From: Polynucleobacter sp. Adler-ghost
GTDB taxonomy: Bacteria; Pseudomonadota; Gammaproteobacteria; Burkholderiales; Burkholderiaceae
Assembly (NCBI RefSeq): GCF_018688495.1
Contig: NZ_CP061320.1
Span: forward strand, 1,708,586 to 1,772,585
DNA length: 64,000 bases
Direction of reading: 5' to 3'
The position numbers and the translations under genes are program-made. Positions within the stretch are counted from its first letter, which is position 1, and each line of letters starts with the position of its first letter. The notes under the pieces were generated by a model, which was not told where the DNA came from, made no database searches, and saw only the letters and a program-made list of their open reading frames with translations. Shown piece by piece: positions 46,068 to 57,214 of this stretch.

Positions 46068-47657
46068 TTATTTTAGCTCTTTATCAGCTTTCTTGCTTTT
46101 GACTTTTACCGGCTTTTCGTCATCTTTATCGACAGTTAGCGCTGAAATAGCCGCTTTCTTCTGAAAAACAGCCCCAAAGAAGCCATCAGTCCCATGAATA
46201 TGAGGCCATAACTGCCACCACGGGTTGTCAGGACTGCAACCCAAAGGCATTTTATCCTTTGGAAACAATGCCTTAAGAACCTCAGCTGCAGGAACCACTT
46301 CAAAATTAGGATGCTTTACCAAGAAATCCTCTGCAATTTGCTGGTTTTCTTGTGGCAACAGGCTGCAGGTGGCATAAACCAAGCGGCCACCGGGTTTAAG
46401 TAAACGACTTGCAGAGGCCAAAATATTCATCTGCTTTTGATTCAGCTCCAAGACGCCTTCTGGGGTCTGGCGCCATTTGAGATCTGGGTTGCGTCGCAAT
46501 GTACCCATGCCACTGCAAGGAGCATCCACTAAGACGCGATCAATCTTTCCAGCTAAGCGCTTGATCTTGGAATCATTCTCACTATCAATCCAGACAGGAT
46601 GCACATTAGACAGGCCACTACGGGCTTGTCTAGGCTTTAAATTAGCTAAGCGACGTTCGGATGTATCGAGAGCATACAGACGGCCTGTGGAGCGCATGAT
46701 TGCCCCAATAGCCAAAGTCTTGCCGCCGGCGCCAGCGCAAAAGTCCACCACCATCTCGCCACGCTTAGGTGCCAGCAAGTAAGCCAATAGCTGACTACCT
46801 TCATCTTGAACCTCAAACATTCCCGTCTTAAAGCTAACGGTATTTTGCAAAGCAGGCTTACCCATAATGCGAACACCATCCGGTGCGTACGGAGTTGGAA
46901 TAGCTTGATATCGACCACCTAAAGCATTCATCTCGGCCAGCAATTGCTCGCGAGTCGTTTTCATGGTGTTCGCACGTAAATCCAAAAGGGCTGGATGCAT
47001 GAGTGATTTAGCTAATGCTTCACGTGATTCTTCGCCGGGGTACTTTCCAAATGCATCCCAAAGCCATTCAGGCAAATTATTACGAACCAAGGGATTGAGT
47101 GCCGCTGGATCAACCGTTGCAAAACGCTGCAACCATTCGTATTCACCTGTTTTCAACACATGAGCTAAGTCAGCAATAGCGCTCTCTGCACGGTTAGCAG
47201 AGCCCAGGCCACCTTCAGAAAGAGCAGACAGCAAACCCAATAGGGCTAAGCGTCTAGCCTGTGAACCCTCGCCACTTGAAGCAAATTGTGAGAACTCATT
47301 CTTCCGACGCAGGATGGCAAAAGCACTCTCAGCAATCAAGGCGCGATCACGATTACCCAGCTGAGGCTCTGAGCGGAAATAGCGACTTACTACACGATCG
47401 GCCGGTTGCTCAAAATTGAGGAGCTCTGGAAGCAGGCGCTCCAAATGAATCGCATGCTGAGGTAGAGCCTTGGCATTAGAAAAGTTTTTTTGACCTTCTG
47501 GTGCAATGATGTTGCCACTCGCATTACGACGCTCTGGGCGACGTAATGGATCTTTAGAATTAGCGGCATAACTTTTTTGTGGGCCTAAGCGTGACCCAGA
47601 TCTTGATCCAGATTTACTGCCAGCGCTAGCTGCGCGAGATGAACGTTCTTTACTCAT
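46068..47657 (-). CDS. rsmB: RsmB/NOP-family rRNA (cytosine-C5) methyltransferase
   Basis: A 529-residue SAM-dependent enzyme. An N-terminal basic Ser/Arg/Gly-rich tail (residues 1 to about 55) precedes a NusB-like region (about 65-190) and the Rossmann methyltransferase core: DFCAGAGGKTLAIGAI (SAM loop), VDAPCSGMGTLRRNPD (motif IV with Pro-Cys) and YATCSLLPQENQQI (motif VI with the catalytic Cys). It methylates 16S C967 in E. coli; other targets are possible. The C-terminus is Lys-rich. Its ATG overlaps the purN stop by four bases. Confidence 0.88.
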   Translation of the reverse strand: MSKERSSRAASAGSKSGSRSGSRLGPQKSYAANSKDPLRRPERRNASGNIIAPEGQKNFSNAKALPQHAIHLERLLPELLNFEQPADRVVSRYFRSEPQLGNRDRALIAESAFAILRRKNEFSQFASSGEGSQARRLALLGLLSALSEGGLGSANRAESAIADLAHVLKTGEYEWLQRFATVDPAALNPLVRNNLPEWLWDAFGKYPGEESREALAKSLMHPALLDLRANTMKTTREQLLAEMNALGGRYQAIPTPYAPDGVRIMGKPALQNTVSFKTGMFEVQDEGSQLLAYLLAPKRGEMVVDFCAGAGGKTLAIGAIMRSTGRLYALDTSERRLANLKPRQARSGLSNVHPVWIDSENDSKIKRLAGKIDRVLVDAPCSGMGTLRRNPDLKWRQTPEGVLELNQKQMNILASASRLLKPGGRLVYATCSLLPQENQQIAEDFLVKHPNFEVVPAAEVLKALFPKDKMPLGCSPDNPWWQLWPHIHGTDGFFGAVFQKKAAISALTVDKDDEKPVKVKSKKADKELK

Positions 47658-48283
47658 AATTTTATTAATTGCGACTCCGGTGGTTTAACCTGAACTTGAT
47701 TACCTTCTATTCGCAATCGTCCATCTAGGAACCATTTTACGGCCCGTGGGTAAATCTGATGCTCCGCAGCCAAAACTCGCGCTGCTAAGCTATCCGCATC
47801 ATCGCCGGGAAGCACTGGAACTGAGGCTTGGCAGATAATAGGACCCTCATCCACGCCCTCGGTAACAAAATGCACGCTGGCACCATGTTCAGCCACCCCA
47901 GCCTCCAATGCCCGTTCATGAGTGTGCAATCCTGGGAAAGCTGGCAGCAAAGCTGGGTGAATATTAATCAGACGACCCTCAAAATGGCGAATAAAGCCCG
48001 GGGTCAGAATTCTCATAAAACCCGCTAGAACCACTAAATCAGCCCCTAATTCATCGATTTTTGCCATGAGAGCGGCATCAAAGGATTCGCGAGTAGTGTG
48101 TTCGCGATGTTCAATGGCAAAGGCCGGAATGCCCTGAGAGCGAGCAAAATCAAGGCCTTTGGCAGCAGAGTGGTTGGCAATTACCCCGGTAAAAGTAACC
48201 GGCCACCGCTCTTTTTGAGCTGTTTTGACGATAGCCTCGAAATTAGATCCGCGGCCTGAGATTAAGGTGACGATAGATGGCAT
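47654..48283 (-). CDS. purN: Phosphoribosylglycinamide formyltransferase (GART, PurN type)
   Basis: A 209-residue enzyme using 10-formyl-THF to formylate GAR in purine synthesis. It starts MPSIVTLISGRGSNFEAIV (ATG at 48283; a GTG two codons upstream is open). Active-site parts are the GRGSN phosphate loop, LAGFMRILTPGFI (about residues 86-98), INIHPALLPAFPGLHTHERA with the catalytic His, and the Asp in EGVDEGPIICQ. It is followed by rsmB with ATGA overlap. TATATT ends six bases before the ATG. Confidence 0.94.
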   Translation of the reverse strand: MPSIVTLISGRGSNFEAIVKTAQKERWPVTFTGVIANHSAAKGLDFARSQGIPAFAIEHREHTTRESFDAALMAKIDELGADLVVLAGFMRILTPGFIRHFEGRLINIHPALLPAFPGLHTHERALEAGVAEHGASVHFVTEGVDEGPIICQASVPVLPGDDADSLAARVLAAEHQIYPRAVKWFLDGRLRIEGNQVQVKPPESQLIKL

Positions 48284-48289
48284 GCCCAC

Positions 48290-48297
48290 AATATAAT
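48290..48297. promoter_or_regulatory. Overlapping divergent -10 boxes, purN / ribF
   Basis: Leftward TATATT at 48295-48290 lies six bases before the purN ATG (48283), and rightward TATAAT at 48292-48297 overlaps it, giving a leader of about 30 bases for ribF. The rightward -35 could be TGACGA with an 18-base spacer (48268-48273); the leftward -35 is weak. Confidence 0.5.
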
Positions 48298-48334
48298 TGA
48301 TGGTTACCCCGAAAGCGACCCTGAAAGCGATTTA

Positions 48335-49291
48335 GTGAACGTATTCCGCGGCCCCATCCAGTTTTCTGCAGGACCGGCTTGTGCTTTAACCATTGGTAAT
48401 TTCGATGGCGTGCACAGGGGTCATCACGCCCTCCTCAAGAAGCTGAAGGATGGCGCGCAAGAACGTGGTTTGGTTAGCTGCGTCATGACCTTTGAACCAC
48501 ATCCCAAGGAATTCTTTTCTCCAGAACAAGCGCCGCCACGAATTCTGAATTTGCGGGACAAGCTTGCTGCCTTTGCCGGCATTGGTATCGATCGCGTAGT
48601 AGTGGAGCACTTTAATTCCGCATTTGCTCGCCTCACTCCCGAAGAATTTGTTTCTGAGATTATTGTCAAGCAACTCAATGCCAAATGGATTTTGATCGGG
48701 GACGATTTTTGCTATGGCGCAAAACGTGCCGGCAACTTTGCAAGTCTCAGAGCAGCAGGTGAACAATTGGGTTTTGAAGTTTCTAGCATTCACACCGTGC
48801 AAGAAGATGGCGAAAGAATTTCTAGCTCTGCGTTACGCAATGCCTTGGCTAACGGAGATATGGATCAAGCTAATACATTATTAGGTCGTCCTTACGGCAT
48901 CTCCGGTCACGTTATTCATGGGCAAAAGCTGGGTCGTACTTTAGGATTCCCAACCTTAAATCTCGCTGTTGCGAATCATCTGCATCACCGCAAGCCCGCC
49001 TGCTCTGGCATCTTTACTGCACAAGTCCTAGGGCTTGGAGATAAGCCGCTGCCTGCCGTAGCCAGTCTTGGCGTGAGACCAACGGTTGAAGATGAAGGTC
49101 AAGGTCGCGTATTACTTGAGACTCACATCTTTGATTACAACGCAAATGTCTACGGAAAAATTATTACCGTGGAGCTCTTAGAAAAAATTCGTGATGAGGC
49201 AAAGTATTCTGACCTCGATACACTTACCAAAGCGATTGCATCTGATGCAGCGCATGCTAGAAATTATTTCAAGAAAAAATCTTATGTCTGA
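48335..49291 (+). CDS. ribF: Bifunctional riboflavin kinase / FAD synthetase
   Basis: A 318-residue enzyme making FMN and then FAD. The N-terminal FMN adenylyltransferase domain has [20 protein letters not shown] (about residues 19-38), and the C-terminal kinase has [18 protein letters not shown] and LGFPTLNL (about 187-214). The start is GTG at 48335 (MNVFRG..., as in other betaproteobacterial RibF). No ribosome site is evident, so expression may be modest. It is followed by ileS, whose ATG lies eight bases inside its 3' end. Confidence 0.95.
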   Translation: MNVFRGPIQFSAGPACALTIGNFDGVHRGHHALLKKLKDGAQERGLVSCVMTFEPHPKEFFSPEQAPPRILNLRDKLAAFAGIGIDRVVVEHFNSAFARLTPEEFVSEIIVKQLNAKWILIGDDFCYGAKRAGNFASLRAAGEQLGFEVSSIHTVQEDGERISSSALRNALANGDMDQANTLLGRPYGISGHVIHGQKLGRTLGFPTLNLAVANHLHHRKPACSGIFTAQVLGLGDKPLPAVASLGVRPTVEDEGQGRVLLETHIFDYNANVYGKIITVELLEKIRDEAKYSDLDTLTKAIASDAAHARNYFKKKSYV

Positions 49292-52145
49292 AAAAGAAAA
49301 CTCTTATCCCGTTAATCTTCTAGAAACATCGTTTCCGATGCGAGGAGATTTGCCAAAACGTGAACCGCAATGGGTTGCACAGTGGCAGAAAAATAAACTC
49401 TACGAGAAGATTCGTGCAGCGCATTCTCATCAGCCAAAATTTATTTTGCATGATGGTCCTCCCTATGCAAACGGTGACATTCATATTGGTCATGCAGTAA
49501 ATAAGATTCTTAAGGACATGATCGTAAAGTCCCGCTGGTTAATGGGCTATGACTCTGCATACGTTCCTGGCTGGGATTGCCATGGTATGCCAATTGAGAT
49601 TCAGATTGAAAAGCAGTTTGGCAAGAATCTACCGACAGCTGAAGTACAAGCTAAAGCACGCGCATATGCAAAAGTGCAGGTGGACAAGCAAAAAGTCGAC
49701 TTTGAGCGTTTAGGCGTTTTGGGTGACTGGAATAATCCTTATCTCACCATGAACTACCGCAATGAGGCTGATGAAATTCGTGCACTCGGGAAGATCTGGG
49801 ACAAAGGCTATGTTTTCCGTGGCCTCAAACCAGTGAACTGGTGTTTCGATTGCGGCTCCGCATTAGCTGAAGCTGAAGTGGAATACCAAGACAAGACTGA
49901 CCCAACAGTAGATGTGGGATTTGCTTTTGATGATGCGCAGCGCCCACAACTCGCCAAAGCATTTGGCCTTGCTGAGATTCCAGTCAAGCCTGGAATGATT
50001 GTGATTTGGACAACAACACCTTGGACTATCCCATCCAATCAAGCACTGAATGTTCATCCCGAACTCAGCTATGCTTTAGTAGACGCTGGCGATAAATTGC
50101 TCATCTTGGCAGAAGACCGAGTAAAAACTTGCCTAGAAGATTTTGGACTTGAAGGAAAAGTAATTGCTACTTGCTTGGGTAGTCAGCTGGCAAATATTTC
50201 TTTCTGGCATCCACTGGCTTCATTGCATGAAGGATACAAACGCCTCTCGCCAATCTACCCTGCCCAATACGTCACCTTAGATACTGGTACTGGCGTAGTG
50301 CACTCTGCACCAGCCTATGGCGAGGAAGACTTTAAGTCTTGCAAAGCAAACCACTTAGCTGATAAAGATATCTTGAACCCTGTCATGGGCAATGGTGTTT
50401 ATGCCTCTTGGCTCCCTCTCTTTGCCAATGAATATATTTGGAAAGCCAATCCCAAGATTGTGGAGGCCATGCGTGAAGCAGGCAGCCTCTTGCGAGATAA
50501 GACCTATACCCACTCTTATATGCATTGCTGGCGTCACAAGTCGCCGATTATTTATCGTGCGACCTCGCAGTGGTTTGCGAGCATGGATAAAAAACCATCT
50601 GATGGCAAAGCCAGTCTGCGTGAATTAGCCTTAGCCGGGATTGAAAGCACTGAGTTCTTTCCGGCATGGGGTAAGCAACGCCTAAACAGCATGATTGCTA
50701 ACCGTCCTGATTGGACACTATCTCGTCAACGCCAATGGGGCGTACCAATGGCTTTCTTTGTTCACAAGGAAAGTGGTGAGCCTCATCCTCGTACGGTAGA
50801 GCTGCTTGAGGAAATTGCAAAGCGTGTTGAAAAAGAAGGTATTGAAGCTTGGCAAAAACTTGAAGTAGCCGAACTACTTGGTGAAGAAGCTGCTCAATAT
50901 GAAAAGAATCGTGACACCTTGGATGTATGGTTTGATTCTGGTACTACGCATTGGCACGTTATTCGTGGCTCGCATCGTGCGGAACTCTATCGCCCAGAAT
51001 CTGAAAATGCAGAGGGTCGTTTAGCCGACCTTTATTTAGAGGGCTCAGATCAACATCGCGGCTGGTTCCACTCCTCTTTACTCACTGGCGCCATGCTAGA
51101 TGGCAAGCCACCCTACAAAGCACTACTTACGCACGGCTTCACGGTTGATGGCCAAGGCCGCAAGATGAGTAAGTCTGTAGGTAATGTGATTGCTCCGCAA
51201 CAAGTTGCGGATAAGTTAGGTGCGGAGATTATTCGTTTGTGGGTAGCTTCTACTGACTACTCTGGTGAGATGACCATCTCCGATGAAATTCTGAAACGTG
51301 TAGTGGAAAGTTACCGCCGTATTCGTAATACATTGCGCTTTTTATTAGCCAACCTATCTGACTTTGATCCAAGCAAGCATGCGATGCCTGCAAGTGAATG
51401 GCTAGAAATTGATCGCTACGCTGTTGCACTCGCCAATCAGTTACAGCAAGATGTTCAAGCCCACTACAAGGCTTATGAGTTCCAACCTGCTGTAGCGCGC
51501 ATGTTGACTTTCTGCTCAGAAGATTTAGGTGGCTTCTACTTAGATATTCTGAAAGATCGCCTCTATACGAGTGCGCCGGATTCGAAAGAGCGGCGTGCAG
51601 CGCAAAACGCCCTCTTCCACATCACCCGTAACCTACTCAAATGGCTGGCTCCTTTTCTCTCGTTTACGGCTGAAGAGGCTTGGCTATCATTTCCACATGA
51701 TATGAATGAAAAAGCTAAAGAGTCTATCTTCATGGAAGAGTTCGGCGCTTTCCCAGAAATTACCCAGGCTACTGAGCTCCTTGCCAAATGGAATCGTGTT
51801 CGAGAAATCCGCTCTGAGGTAACTAAAGCCATTGAGATTGAGCGTGAAACCGGCAATGTAGGCTCATCTCTGCAAGCTGAACTCACTATTAAAGTGGGTG
51901 ATATCGATTTTGCAATTCTGCATTCTCTCGAGGACGATCTGCGTTTTGTGACCATCACCTCTAGCGCCAATCTAGAACTCAGCAATGCAGGCCTCGAGGT
52001 GCTTGTTCGCGGTAGTCAATACAAGAAATGTGGTCGTTGCTGGCATCACACTCAAGATATTGGCCTCAACACTGAACATCCAGAGTTATGTGGTCGCTGC
52101 ATCAGTAATCTTTTCGGAAGCGGTGAATCCCGCCTTTTTGCATAA
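49284..52145 (+). CDS. ileS: Isoleucyl-tRNA synthetase
   Basis: A 953-residue class I synthetase with the start [20 protein letters not shown] at 49284. The HIGH motif is in [20 protein letters not shown] (about residues 58-77), the editing domain has [13 protein letters not shown] (about 234), and KMSKS is in [12 protein letters not shown] (about 627). The C-terminal zinc finger [12 protein letters not shown] ... [10 protein letters not shown] is intact. It overlaps ribF by eight bases and precedes lspA by 30 bases. This is the bacterial pseudomonic-acid-sensitive type by length and finger. Confidence 0.97.
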   Translation: MSEKENSYPVNLLETSFPMRGDLPKREPQWVAQWQKNKLYEKIRAAHSHQPKFILHDGPPYANGDIHIGHAVNKILKDMIVKSRWLMGYDSAYVPGWDCHGMPIEIQIEKQFGKNLPTAEVQAKARAYAKVQVDKQKVDFERLGVLGDWNNPYLTMNYRNEADEIRALGKIWDKGYVFRGLKPVNWCFDCGSALAEAEVEYQDKTDPTVDVGFAFDDAQRPQLAKAFGLAEIPVKPGMIVIWTTTPWTIPSNQALNVHPELSYALVDAGDKLLILAEDRVKTCLEDFGLEGKVIATCLGSQLANISFWHPLASLHEGYKRLSPIYPAQYVTLDTGTGVVHSAPAYGEEDFKSCKANHLADKDILNPVMGNGVYASWLPLFANEYIWKANPKIVEAMREAGSLLRDKTYTHSYMHCWRHKSPIIYRATSQWFASMDKKPSDGKASLRELALAGIESTEFFPAWGKQRLNSMIANRPDWTLSRQRQWGVPMAFFVHKESGEPHPRTVELLEEIAKRVEKEGIEAWQKLEVAELLGEEAAQYEKNRDTLDVWFDSGTTHWHVIRGSHRAELYRPESENAEGRLADLYLEGSDQHRGWFHSSLLTGAMLDGKPPYKALLTHGFTVDGQGRKMSKSVGNVIAPQQVADKLGAEIIRLWVASTDYSGEMTISDEILKRVVESYRRIRNTLRFLLANLSDFDPSKHAMPASEWLEIDRYAVALANQLQQDVQAHYKAYEFQPAVARMLTFCSEDLGGFYLDILKDRLYTSAPDSKERRAAQNALFHITRNLLKWLAPFLSFTAEEAWLSFPHDMNEKAKESIFMEEFGAFPEITQATELLAKWNRVREIRSEVTKAIEIERETGNVGSSLQAELTIKVGDIDFAILHSLEDDLRFVTITSSANLELSNAGLEVLVRGSQYKKCGRCWHHTQDIGLNTEHPELCGRCISNLFGSGESRLFA

Positions 52146-52175
52146 TCAATATAGTAAAAAGATCGCCACTACACC

Positions 52176-52670
52176 ATGAGCACAAACCTCTCTTTTCTCC
52201 GTTATCTAGCAATTGCAATTGTTACGCTCTTGCTAGACCAACTGAGTAAATGGTCTGCCTTGAGTAATTTACAGCTGGGCGTTCCTGAACCTGTTTTGCC
52301 ATTTATGAACTGGTTGTTGCTGTTTAACCCAGGTGCAGCGTTTTCATTTTTAGCGCAAAGCTCTGGATGGCAACGGTGGTTCTTTACAGTCCTGGGCTTA
52401 GCGGCATCCGCTTACATTCTTTGGCTACTACGAAAGAGCTTGGGTGACAAGATGCTCTGCTGGGCTCTTAGCCTCATTCTGGGAGGTGCACTAGGGAACG
52501 TCTTAGACCGCATCATGTATGGCGCAGTAGTAGACTTCATTGACCTACATTACGCTAACTGGCATTGGCCAGCCTTCAATATTGCCGATAGCGCCATTTG
52601 TATCGGTGCAGCCCTCATCATTTGGGGCGAGTTACGTAAGTCATTTGGCAAAAACCCCCAATCCCTTTAA
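52176..52670 (+). CDS. lspA: Lipoprotein signal peptidase II
   Basis: A 164-residue inner-membrane aspartyl protease cleaving prolipoproteins after lipidation. It has four hydrophobic segments, GALGNVLDRIMYGAVVDFID with one catalytic Asp and FNIADSAICIG with the second. DQLSKW near residue 21 and NPGAAFSFL near 52 are family-specific. It is linked with ribF-ileS, as in many proteobacteria. Confidence 0.96.
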   Translation: MSTNLSFLRYLAIAIVTLLLDQLSKWSALSNLQLGVPEPVLPFMNWLLLFNPGAAFSFLAQSSGWQRWFFTVLGLAASAYILWLLRKSLGDKMLCWALSLILGGALGNVLDRIMYGAVVDFIDLHYANWHWPAFNIADSAICIGAALIIWGELRKSFGKNPQSL

Positions 52671-52679
52671 GCTGGCGTA

Positions 52680-53891
52680 ATGCAATCACTTTTAAATAAG
52701 AAAATCGTTCTCGGCATTTCTGGTGGTATTGCGGCCTATAAGTCTGCAGAGCTAGCACGTCAGTTGATACAAGAAGGTGCCAGCGTCCAAGTGGTAATGA
52801 CAGAAGCTGCTCAGCAATTTGTTACGCCCGTCACTATGCAGGCACTCACAGGCAATCCTATATTCACAAGCCAATGGGATAGCAGTATTGCCAACAACAT
52901 GGCACATATTGAACTCTCTAGGGCTGCAGATGCAATTTTGATTGCGCCAGCAAGTGCAGATCTGATGGCTAAGCTCTCGCTCGGCTTGGCTGATGATTTG
53001 CTCAGCACCTTATGCCTGGCAAGAGATTGTCCGCTTCTCTTGGCTCCTGCCATGAACAAGCAAATGTGGGAGCATGCGGCCACACAAAGAAGTGCAGAAC
53101 GGCTCATTGCTGACAAAGTCACATTGCTAGGCCCAGCCAGCGGATTCCAAGCGTGTGGTGAAGTCGGCTTTGGGCGCATGCTTGAGCCTGCAGAAATTAC
53201 CGAGCAACTCATAGCCTTTTTTCAAAAGAAACTGCTCCTCGGCAAGCGAATACTGATTACGGCTGGACCCACTTTTGAAGCGATTGACCCGGTGCGCGGC
53301 ATCACTAACCGTAGCTCAGGCAAGATGGGTTTTGCAATTGCCCGCGCAGCTGTTGAAGCTGGTGCAGAAGTGCACTTAATAGCAGGCCCTTGTGATCTCA
53401 CCACACCATTAGCCGCAACTGGAAAAGTTACCCGCACTAATGTAGTCAGCGCCAAAGAAATGCATACGGCCACAATGCAATCTAGTGACTGTGATGTCTT
53501 CTTTGCGGTTGCTGCAGTGGCTGACTGGGGCATTGCTAAGCCAGCCAAAGAAAAAATGAAGCGTCAAGCTAAGCAGGCCCCGAATTTAGAATTTGTGACC
53601 AACCCAGATATTCTTGCTGATGTAGCTAAAACGGTCAAAACCAAAGGCGGTAAGTTGCGCCCATACTGCGTTGGCTTTGCAGCCGAGTCTACTGAGCTCC
53701 AAAAGCATGCAGAAGAAAAGCGCAAACGCAAAGGCATTCCGATGATCGTCGGTAATATTGGTCCAGATACCTTTAGCAGTGATCTTAACCAACTACTCAT
53801 CGTTGATGAAGGCAGTAGCAAGAAAATGGCCAAGGCCGAAAAGCTTCAGCTTGCACGTCAGCTGATTCAGTTAGTCGCCAAGAAAATTTAA
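52680..53891 (+). CDS. coaBC: Bifunctional phosphopantothenoylcysteine decarboxylase / phosphopantothenate-cysteine ligase
   Basis: A 403-residue fused enzyme performing two successive steps of coenzyme A synthesis. The flavin-dependent decarboxylase (CoaC) is residues 1 to about 180, with [14 protein letters not shown], the active-site His in [10 protein letters not shown] and the motif APAMNKQMW. The ligase (CoaB) starts with [20 protein letters not shown] (about 193-212) and has [10 protein letters not shown] and [12 protein letters not shown]. It follows lspA by nine bases and precedes dut by 19. Confidence 0.96.
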   Translation: MQSLLNKKIVLGISGGIAAYKSAELARQLIQEGASVQVVMTEAAQQFVTPVTMQALTGNPIFTSQWDSSIANNMAHIELSRAADAILIAPASADLMAKLSLGLADDLLSTLCLARDCPLLLAPAMNKQMWEHAATQRSAERLIADKVTLLGPASGFQACGEVGFGRMLEPAEITEQLIAFFQKKLLLGKRILITAGPTFEAIDPVRGITNRSSGKMGFAIARAAVEAGAEVHLIAGPCDLTTPLAATGKVTRTNVVSAKEMHTATMQSSDCDVFFAVAAVADWGIAKPAKEKMKRQAKQAPNLEFVTNPDILADVAKTVKTKGGKLRPYCVGFAAESTELQKHAEEKRKRKGIPMIVGNIGPDTFSSDLNQLLIVDEGSSKKMAKAEKLQLARQLIQLVAKKI

Positions 53892-53910
53892 TCTCGTTTT
53901 AGGAAATTCT

Positions 53911-54360
53911 ATGCAACAACTTCAAGTCAAAATTCTCGATGAGCGCATGCGCGATCAATTGCCTGCATATGGAACCCCTGGAAGCGCTGGATTAGATCTG
54001 CGCGCCTGCATTGATGAAGTCATTGAAATTGCTGCTGGACAAACAGTCCTCGTCCCAACGGGTTTAGCGATTTATGTAGAAGATCCACGCTATGCCGCAT
54101 TCATTTTGCCGCGCTCTGGTCTTGGCCATAAGCATGGGATCGTTCTCGGTAATTTAGTGGGATTAATCGATTCGGATTACCAAGGTCAACTGATGGTGAG
54201 CACTTGGAATCGTAGCTCTACCGCATTCAAATTAGAGCCCATGGAGCGCTTAGCGCAACTGGTAGTGATGCCAGTTCAACAGGTAGAGCTCAAGGTCGTT
54301 GAGGAGTTCACTGAGAGTAGTCGTGGGGCTGGTGGGTTTGGAAGTACAGGCCGCAGTTGA
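53911..54360 (+). CDS. dut: dUTP diphosphatase
   Basis: A 149-residue trimeric dUTPase that keeps uracil out of DNA and provides dUMP. The five motifs are seen: [32 protein letters not shown] with the catalytic Asp, ERLAQLVV and the C-terminal arm [12 protein letters not shown]. It closes the ribF-ileS-lspA-coaBC-dut run and is followed by a terminator. Confidence 0.97.
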   Translation: MQQLQVKILDERMRDQLPAYGTPGSAGLDLRACIDEVIEIAAGQTVLVPTGLAIYVEDPRYAAFILPRSGLGHKHGIVLGNLVGLIDSDYQGQLMVSTWNRSSTAFKLEPMERLAQLVVMPVQQVELKVVEEFTESSRGAGGFGSTGRS

Positions 54361-54385
54361 TTTAGATTTTTCGGAGTTAGCTAAT

Positions 54386-54411
54386 AAAAAACCACCCTTA
54401 GGTGGTTTTTT
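54386..54411. terminator. Bidirectional terminator between dut and clpA
   Basis: AAAAAACCACC and GGTGGTTTTTT form an 11-base-pair stem with a CTTA loop. It serves the two convergent genes. Confidence 0.88.
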
Positions 54412-54418
54412 ATTTTCC

Positions 54419-56725
54419 TTAAATCTCCTCGACTGGGGCTACATCAGCTTTTGGCCGCTTACCCGGCACTACTGGGGCATCAAACTGAAGTTGAACTTTG
54501 CCATCAGCATCAATATCGACATCCACATGACCGCCCTGGGCCAATTTACCGAACAACAATTCATCGGCAAGTGCTTTTCGTACTGTATCTTGAATGATTC
54601 GCTGCATTGGTCTTGCGCCCATGAGCGGGTCAAAGCCGTGTTTCGCTAAATGGGCACGCAATGCCGGGCTAAATGTAGCGTCTACCTTCTTCTCATGGAG
54701 TTGCTCCTCTAGCTGCATCAAGAATTTATCCACCACACGCATGATGATGGTCTCATCGAGCGCCTTGAAGGAAACAATCGCATCTAAACGATTACGGAAT
54801 TCTGGCGTGAAGAACTTTTTAATATCCGCCATCTCATCACCGGACTCACGCGCATTAGTAAAGCCGATGGTGGACTTCTGCATTGCTTCAGCACCAGCAT
54901 TGGTTGTCATGATGATGATGACATTACGGAAATCCGTCTTACGACCATTGTTGTCCGTGAGAGTGCCGTGATCCATGACCTGCAAGAGAATATTGAAAAT
55001 ATCTGGATGTGCTTTTTCAACCTCATCAAGCAAGAGGACGCAATGCGGCTTCTTGTTTACGGCCTCAGTTAGCAAGCCACCTTGATCAAAGCCTACATAT
55101 CCTGGAGGCGCGCCAATTAAACGACTAACCGCATGACGCTCCATGTACTCCGACATATCAAAGCGCAGGAGCTCGATGCCCAAGATGTAAGCGAGCTGTT
55201 TGGCAACTTCCGTTTTACCAACCCCAGTTGGGCCGGAGAATAGGAATGATCCAATCGGTCTATCGATTTTGCCAAGACCGGCACGAGTCATTTTGATTGC
55301 GCTCGCTAGGGCCTCAATGGCAGGATCTTGACCAAACACCACGCTCTTAATATCCCGATCTAATGTTTGTAGCTTGCTACGATCATCCACCGTTACAGAT
55401 TGTGGCGGTATACGAGCGATTTTTGCGACGATCTCTTCAATCTCCGGGCGACCAATGGTTTTCTTTTGCTTAGACTTGGGCAGAATGCGCTGTGCAGCAC
55501 CAGCCTCATCAATCACATCAATTGCTTTATCTGGTAAATGACGATCATTGATATAACGCGAAGACAATTCAGCTGCGGCTACCAACGCTGCAGAAGCGTA
55601 CTTAACGCCGTGATGTTCTTCAAAGCGTGATTTCAAACCACGCAAGATTTGCACGGTCTGATCAACGGTTGGCTCAACCACATCCACTTTTTGGAAGCGA
55701 CGCGACAGAGCCGCATCTTTTTCGAAAATGCCTCGGTACTCAGTAAAGGTAGTTGCACCGATACACTTGAGCTGGCCATTCGATAGCGCAGGCTTTAATA
55801 AATTGCTCGCATCCAATGTACCGCCAGATGCAGCACCCGCACCAATTAAGGTGTGAATCTCATCAATAAATAGAACGCCATGGGCACTGTCTTTTAAAGA
55901 CTTCAGAACACTCTTCAAGCGTTGCTCAAAATCTCCACGGTACTTAGTACCCGCTAATAGCGCACCCATGTCTAATGAATACACTGTGGCATCAGCCAAG
56001 ATCTCAGGGACATCACCCTTCACAATTCTCCAAGCTAAGCCTTCAGCAATCGCAGTCTTACCTACGCCTGCCTCGCCTACCAATAGCGGATTGTTTTTAC
56101 GACGACGGCAAAGCACCTGAATCACGCGCTCGACTTCACTATCGCGGCCAATCAGCGGATCAATCTTGCCCTGCTTAGCAAGCACATTGAGGTTCTGAGT
56201 GTATTGCTCTAAAGGACTCTCCTTGCCGCCAGACGATGCATCCTCGGTCTCTTGGCTTGCCTCGGCAGGCTTAACGCTCTCAACTTGATCTTTACGTACA
56301 CCGTGGCTAATAAAGTTCACTACATCCAAACGAGTGACCCCTTGCTGTTGCAAGAAATACACCGCATGAGAATCTTTTTCACCAAAGATAGCCACTAGAA
56401 CATTCGCCCCCGTAACTTCCTTCTTCCCATTGGAGGTGGATTGCACATGCATGATGGCGCGTTGGATCACGCGCTGAAAACCCAGGGTTGGCTGGGTATC
56501 GACTTCATCATTACCCGGAACTACGGGCGTGTTGTCGTTAATAAAATTTTTGAGCTGGGCACGAAGCTCAGCAATATTGACAGCGCAGGCTTTTAAAACC
56601 TCCACTGCAGTCGCATTGTCTAGTAAAGCGGCAAGCAAATGCTCTACCGTAATAAATTCATGTCTTGAAGCTCGCGCATCAACAAACGCCATGTGCAAAC
56701 TCACTTCTAATTCCTGGGCAATCAT
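54419..56725 (-). CDS. clpA: ATP-dependent Clp protease ATPase subunit ClpA
   Basis: A 768-residue Hsp100 unfoldase. N-domain (1 to about 145), first AAA module with Walker [14 protein letters not shown] (about residue 210) and [13 protein letters not shown], second module with [13 protein letters not shown] (about 490) and [14 protein letters not shown], and the C-terminal ClpP-binding part (IGF-type loop in [14 protein letters not shown] near 610). The start ATG at 56725 has GGAGG four bases upstream, inside the clpS end, and overlaps the clpS TGA. It works with ClpP, encoded elsewhere, and takes N-end-rule substrates from ClpS. Confidence 0.96.
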   Translation of the reverse strand: MIAQELEVSLHMAFVDARASRHEFITVEHLLAALLDNATAVEVLKACAVNIAELRAQLKNFINDNTPVVPGNDEVDTQPTLGFQRVIQRAIMHVQSTSNGKKEVTGANVLVAIFGEKDSHAVYFLQQQGVTRLDVVNFISHGVRKDQVESVKPAEASQETEDASSGGKESPLEQYTQNLNVLAKQGKIDPLIGRDSEVERVIQVLCRRRKNNPLLVGEAGVGKTAIAEGLAWRIVKGDVPEILADATVYSLDMGALLAGTKYRGDFEQRLKSVLKSLKDSAHGVLFIDEIHTLIGAGAASGGTLDASNLLKPALSNGQLKCIGATTFTEYRGIFEKDAALSRRFQKVDVVEPTVDQTVQILRGLKSRFEEHHGVKYASAALVAAAELSSRYINDRHLPDKAIDVIDEAGAAQRILPKSKQKKTIGRPEIEEIVAKIARIPPQSVTVDDRSKLQTLDRDIKSVVFGQDPAIEALASAIKMTRAGLGKIDRPIGSFLFSGPTGVGKTEVAKQLAYILGIELLRFDMSEYMERHAVSRLIGAPPGYVGFDQGGLLTEAVNKKPHCVLLLDEVEKAHPDIFNILLQVMDHGTLTDNNGRKTDFRNVIIIMTTNAGAEAMQKSTIGFTNARESGDEMADIKKFFTPEFRNRLDAIVSFKALDETIIMRVVDKFLMQLEEQLHEKKVDATFSPALRAHLAKHGFDPLMGARPMQRIIQDTVRKALADELLFGKLAQGGHVDVDIDADGKVQLQFDAPVVPGKRPKADVAPVEEI

Positions 56726-57069
56726 GCTTCCTCCATAGTGCACTGTAGTGGGTGACCCGCTTCGCGGGAGAGCTCGATAACTTGATGCACTTTTGTTGCT
56801 GCAACATCACGTGTAAATAAACCGCAAATGCCTTTGCCAACCAAATGAACCTGCAACATGATCCGTGTAGCTGTCTCATGATCCTTATTAAAATACTCCT
56901 GAATGACCATCACCACAAATTCCATTGGCGTGTAATCGTCATTTAATAGTAAAACTTTATACATCGAAGGCGACTTTAGTTTCTCGGCCTGCTTTTCGAG
57001 AAGAATAGTGTCTTCAATGTGGGGGTTGTTTGGATTGCCAACCGTTGGATTTTTCGTTGTACGACTCAT
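56722..57069 (-). CDS. clpS: ATP-dependent Clp protease adaptor ClpS
   Basis: A 115-residue adaptor from the ATG at 57069 (MSRTTKNPT); two earlier Mets are open but overlap the promoter. [19 protein letters not shown] (about residues 38-56) contains the N-degron pocket, with [16 protein letters not shown] (about 75-90) following. It delivers N-degron proteins to ClpA. Its stop overlaps the clpA ATG. TAGAAT ends seven bases before the ATG. Confidence 0.94.
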   Translation of the reverse strand: MSRTTKNPTVGNPNNPHIEDTILLEKQAEKLKSPSMYKVLLLNDDYTPMEFVVMVIQEYFNKDHETATRIMLQVHLVGKGICGLFTRDVAATKVHQVIELSREAGHPLQCTMEEA

Positions 57070-57076
57070 ATGAAAC

Positions 57077-57082
57077 ATTCTA
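57077..57082 (-). promoter_or_regulatory. -10-like box 7 bases before the clpS ATG
   Basis: TAGAAT read leftward, with a start of transcription predicted at or next to the clpS ATG (57069). The -35 is not evident. Confidence 0.4.
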
Positions 57083-57214
57083 AACACAGATGTGAAATTA
57101 GGATTTGGTGGCTTTGTTGCATAAAAACCATCCAGAAAGTGCCTTAAACACTATATTGGGGCATTTTTCGATAAAAAAAGGGGGGTTAAATAGTAACTAT
57201 ATTTACCCACCCCC

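Noticed and set aside
48300..48335. Short frame ATG...TAG whose stop overlaps the ribF GTG, considered as a leader peptide
   Set aside because: The ATG lies two bases after the -10 box, so it would be upstream of the predicted transcription start.
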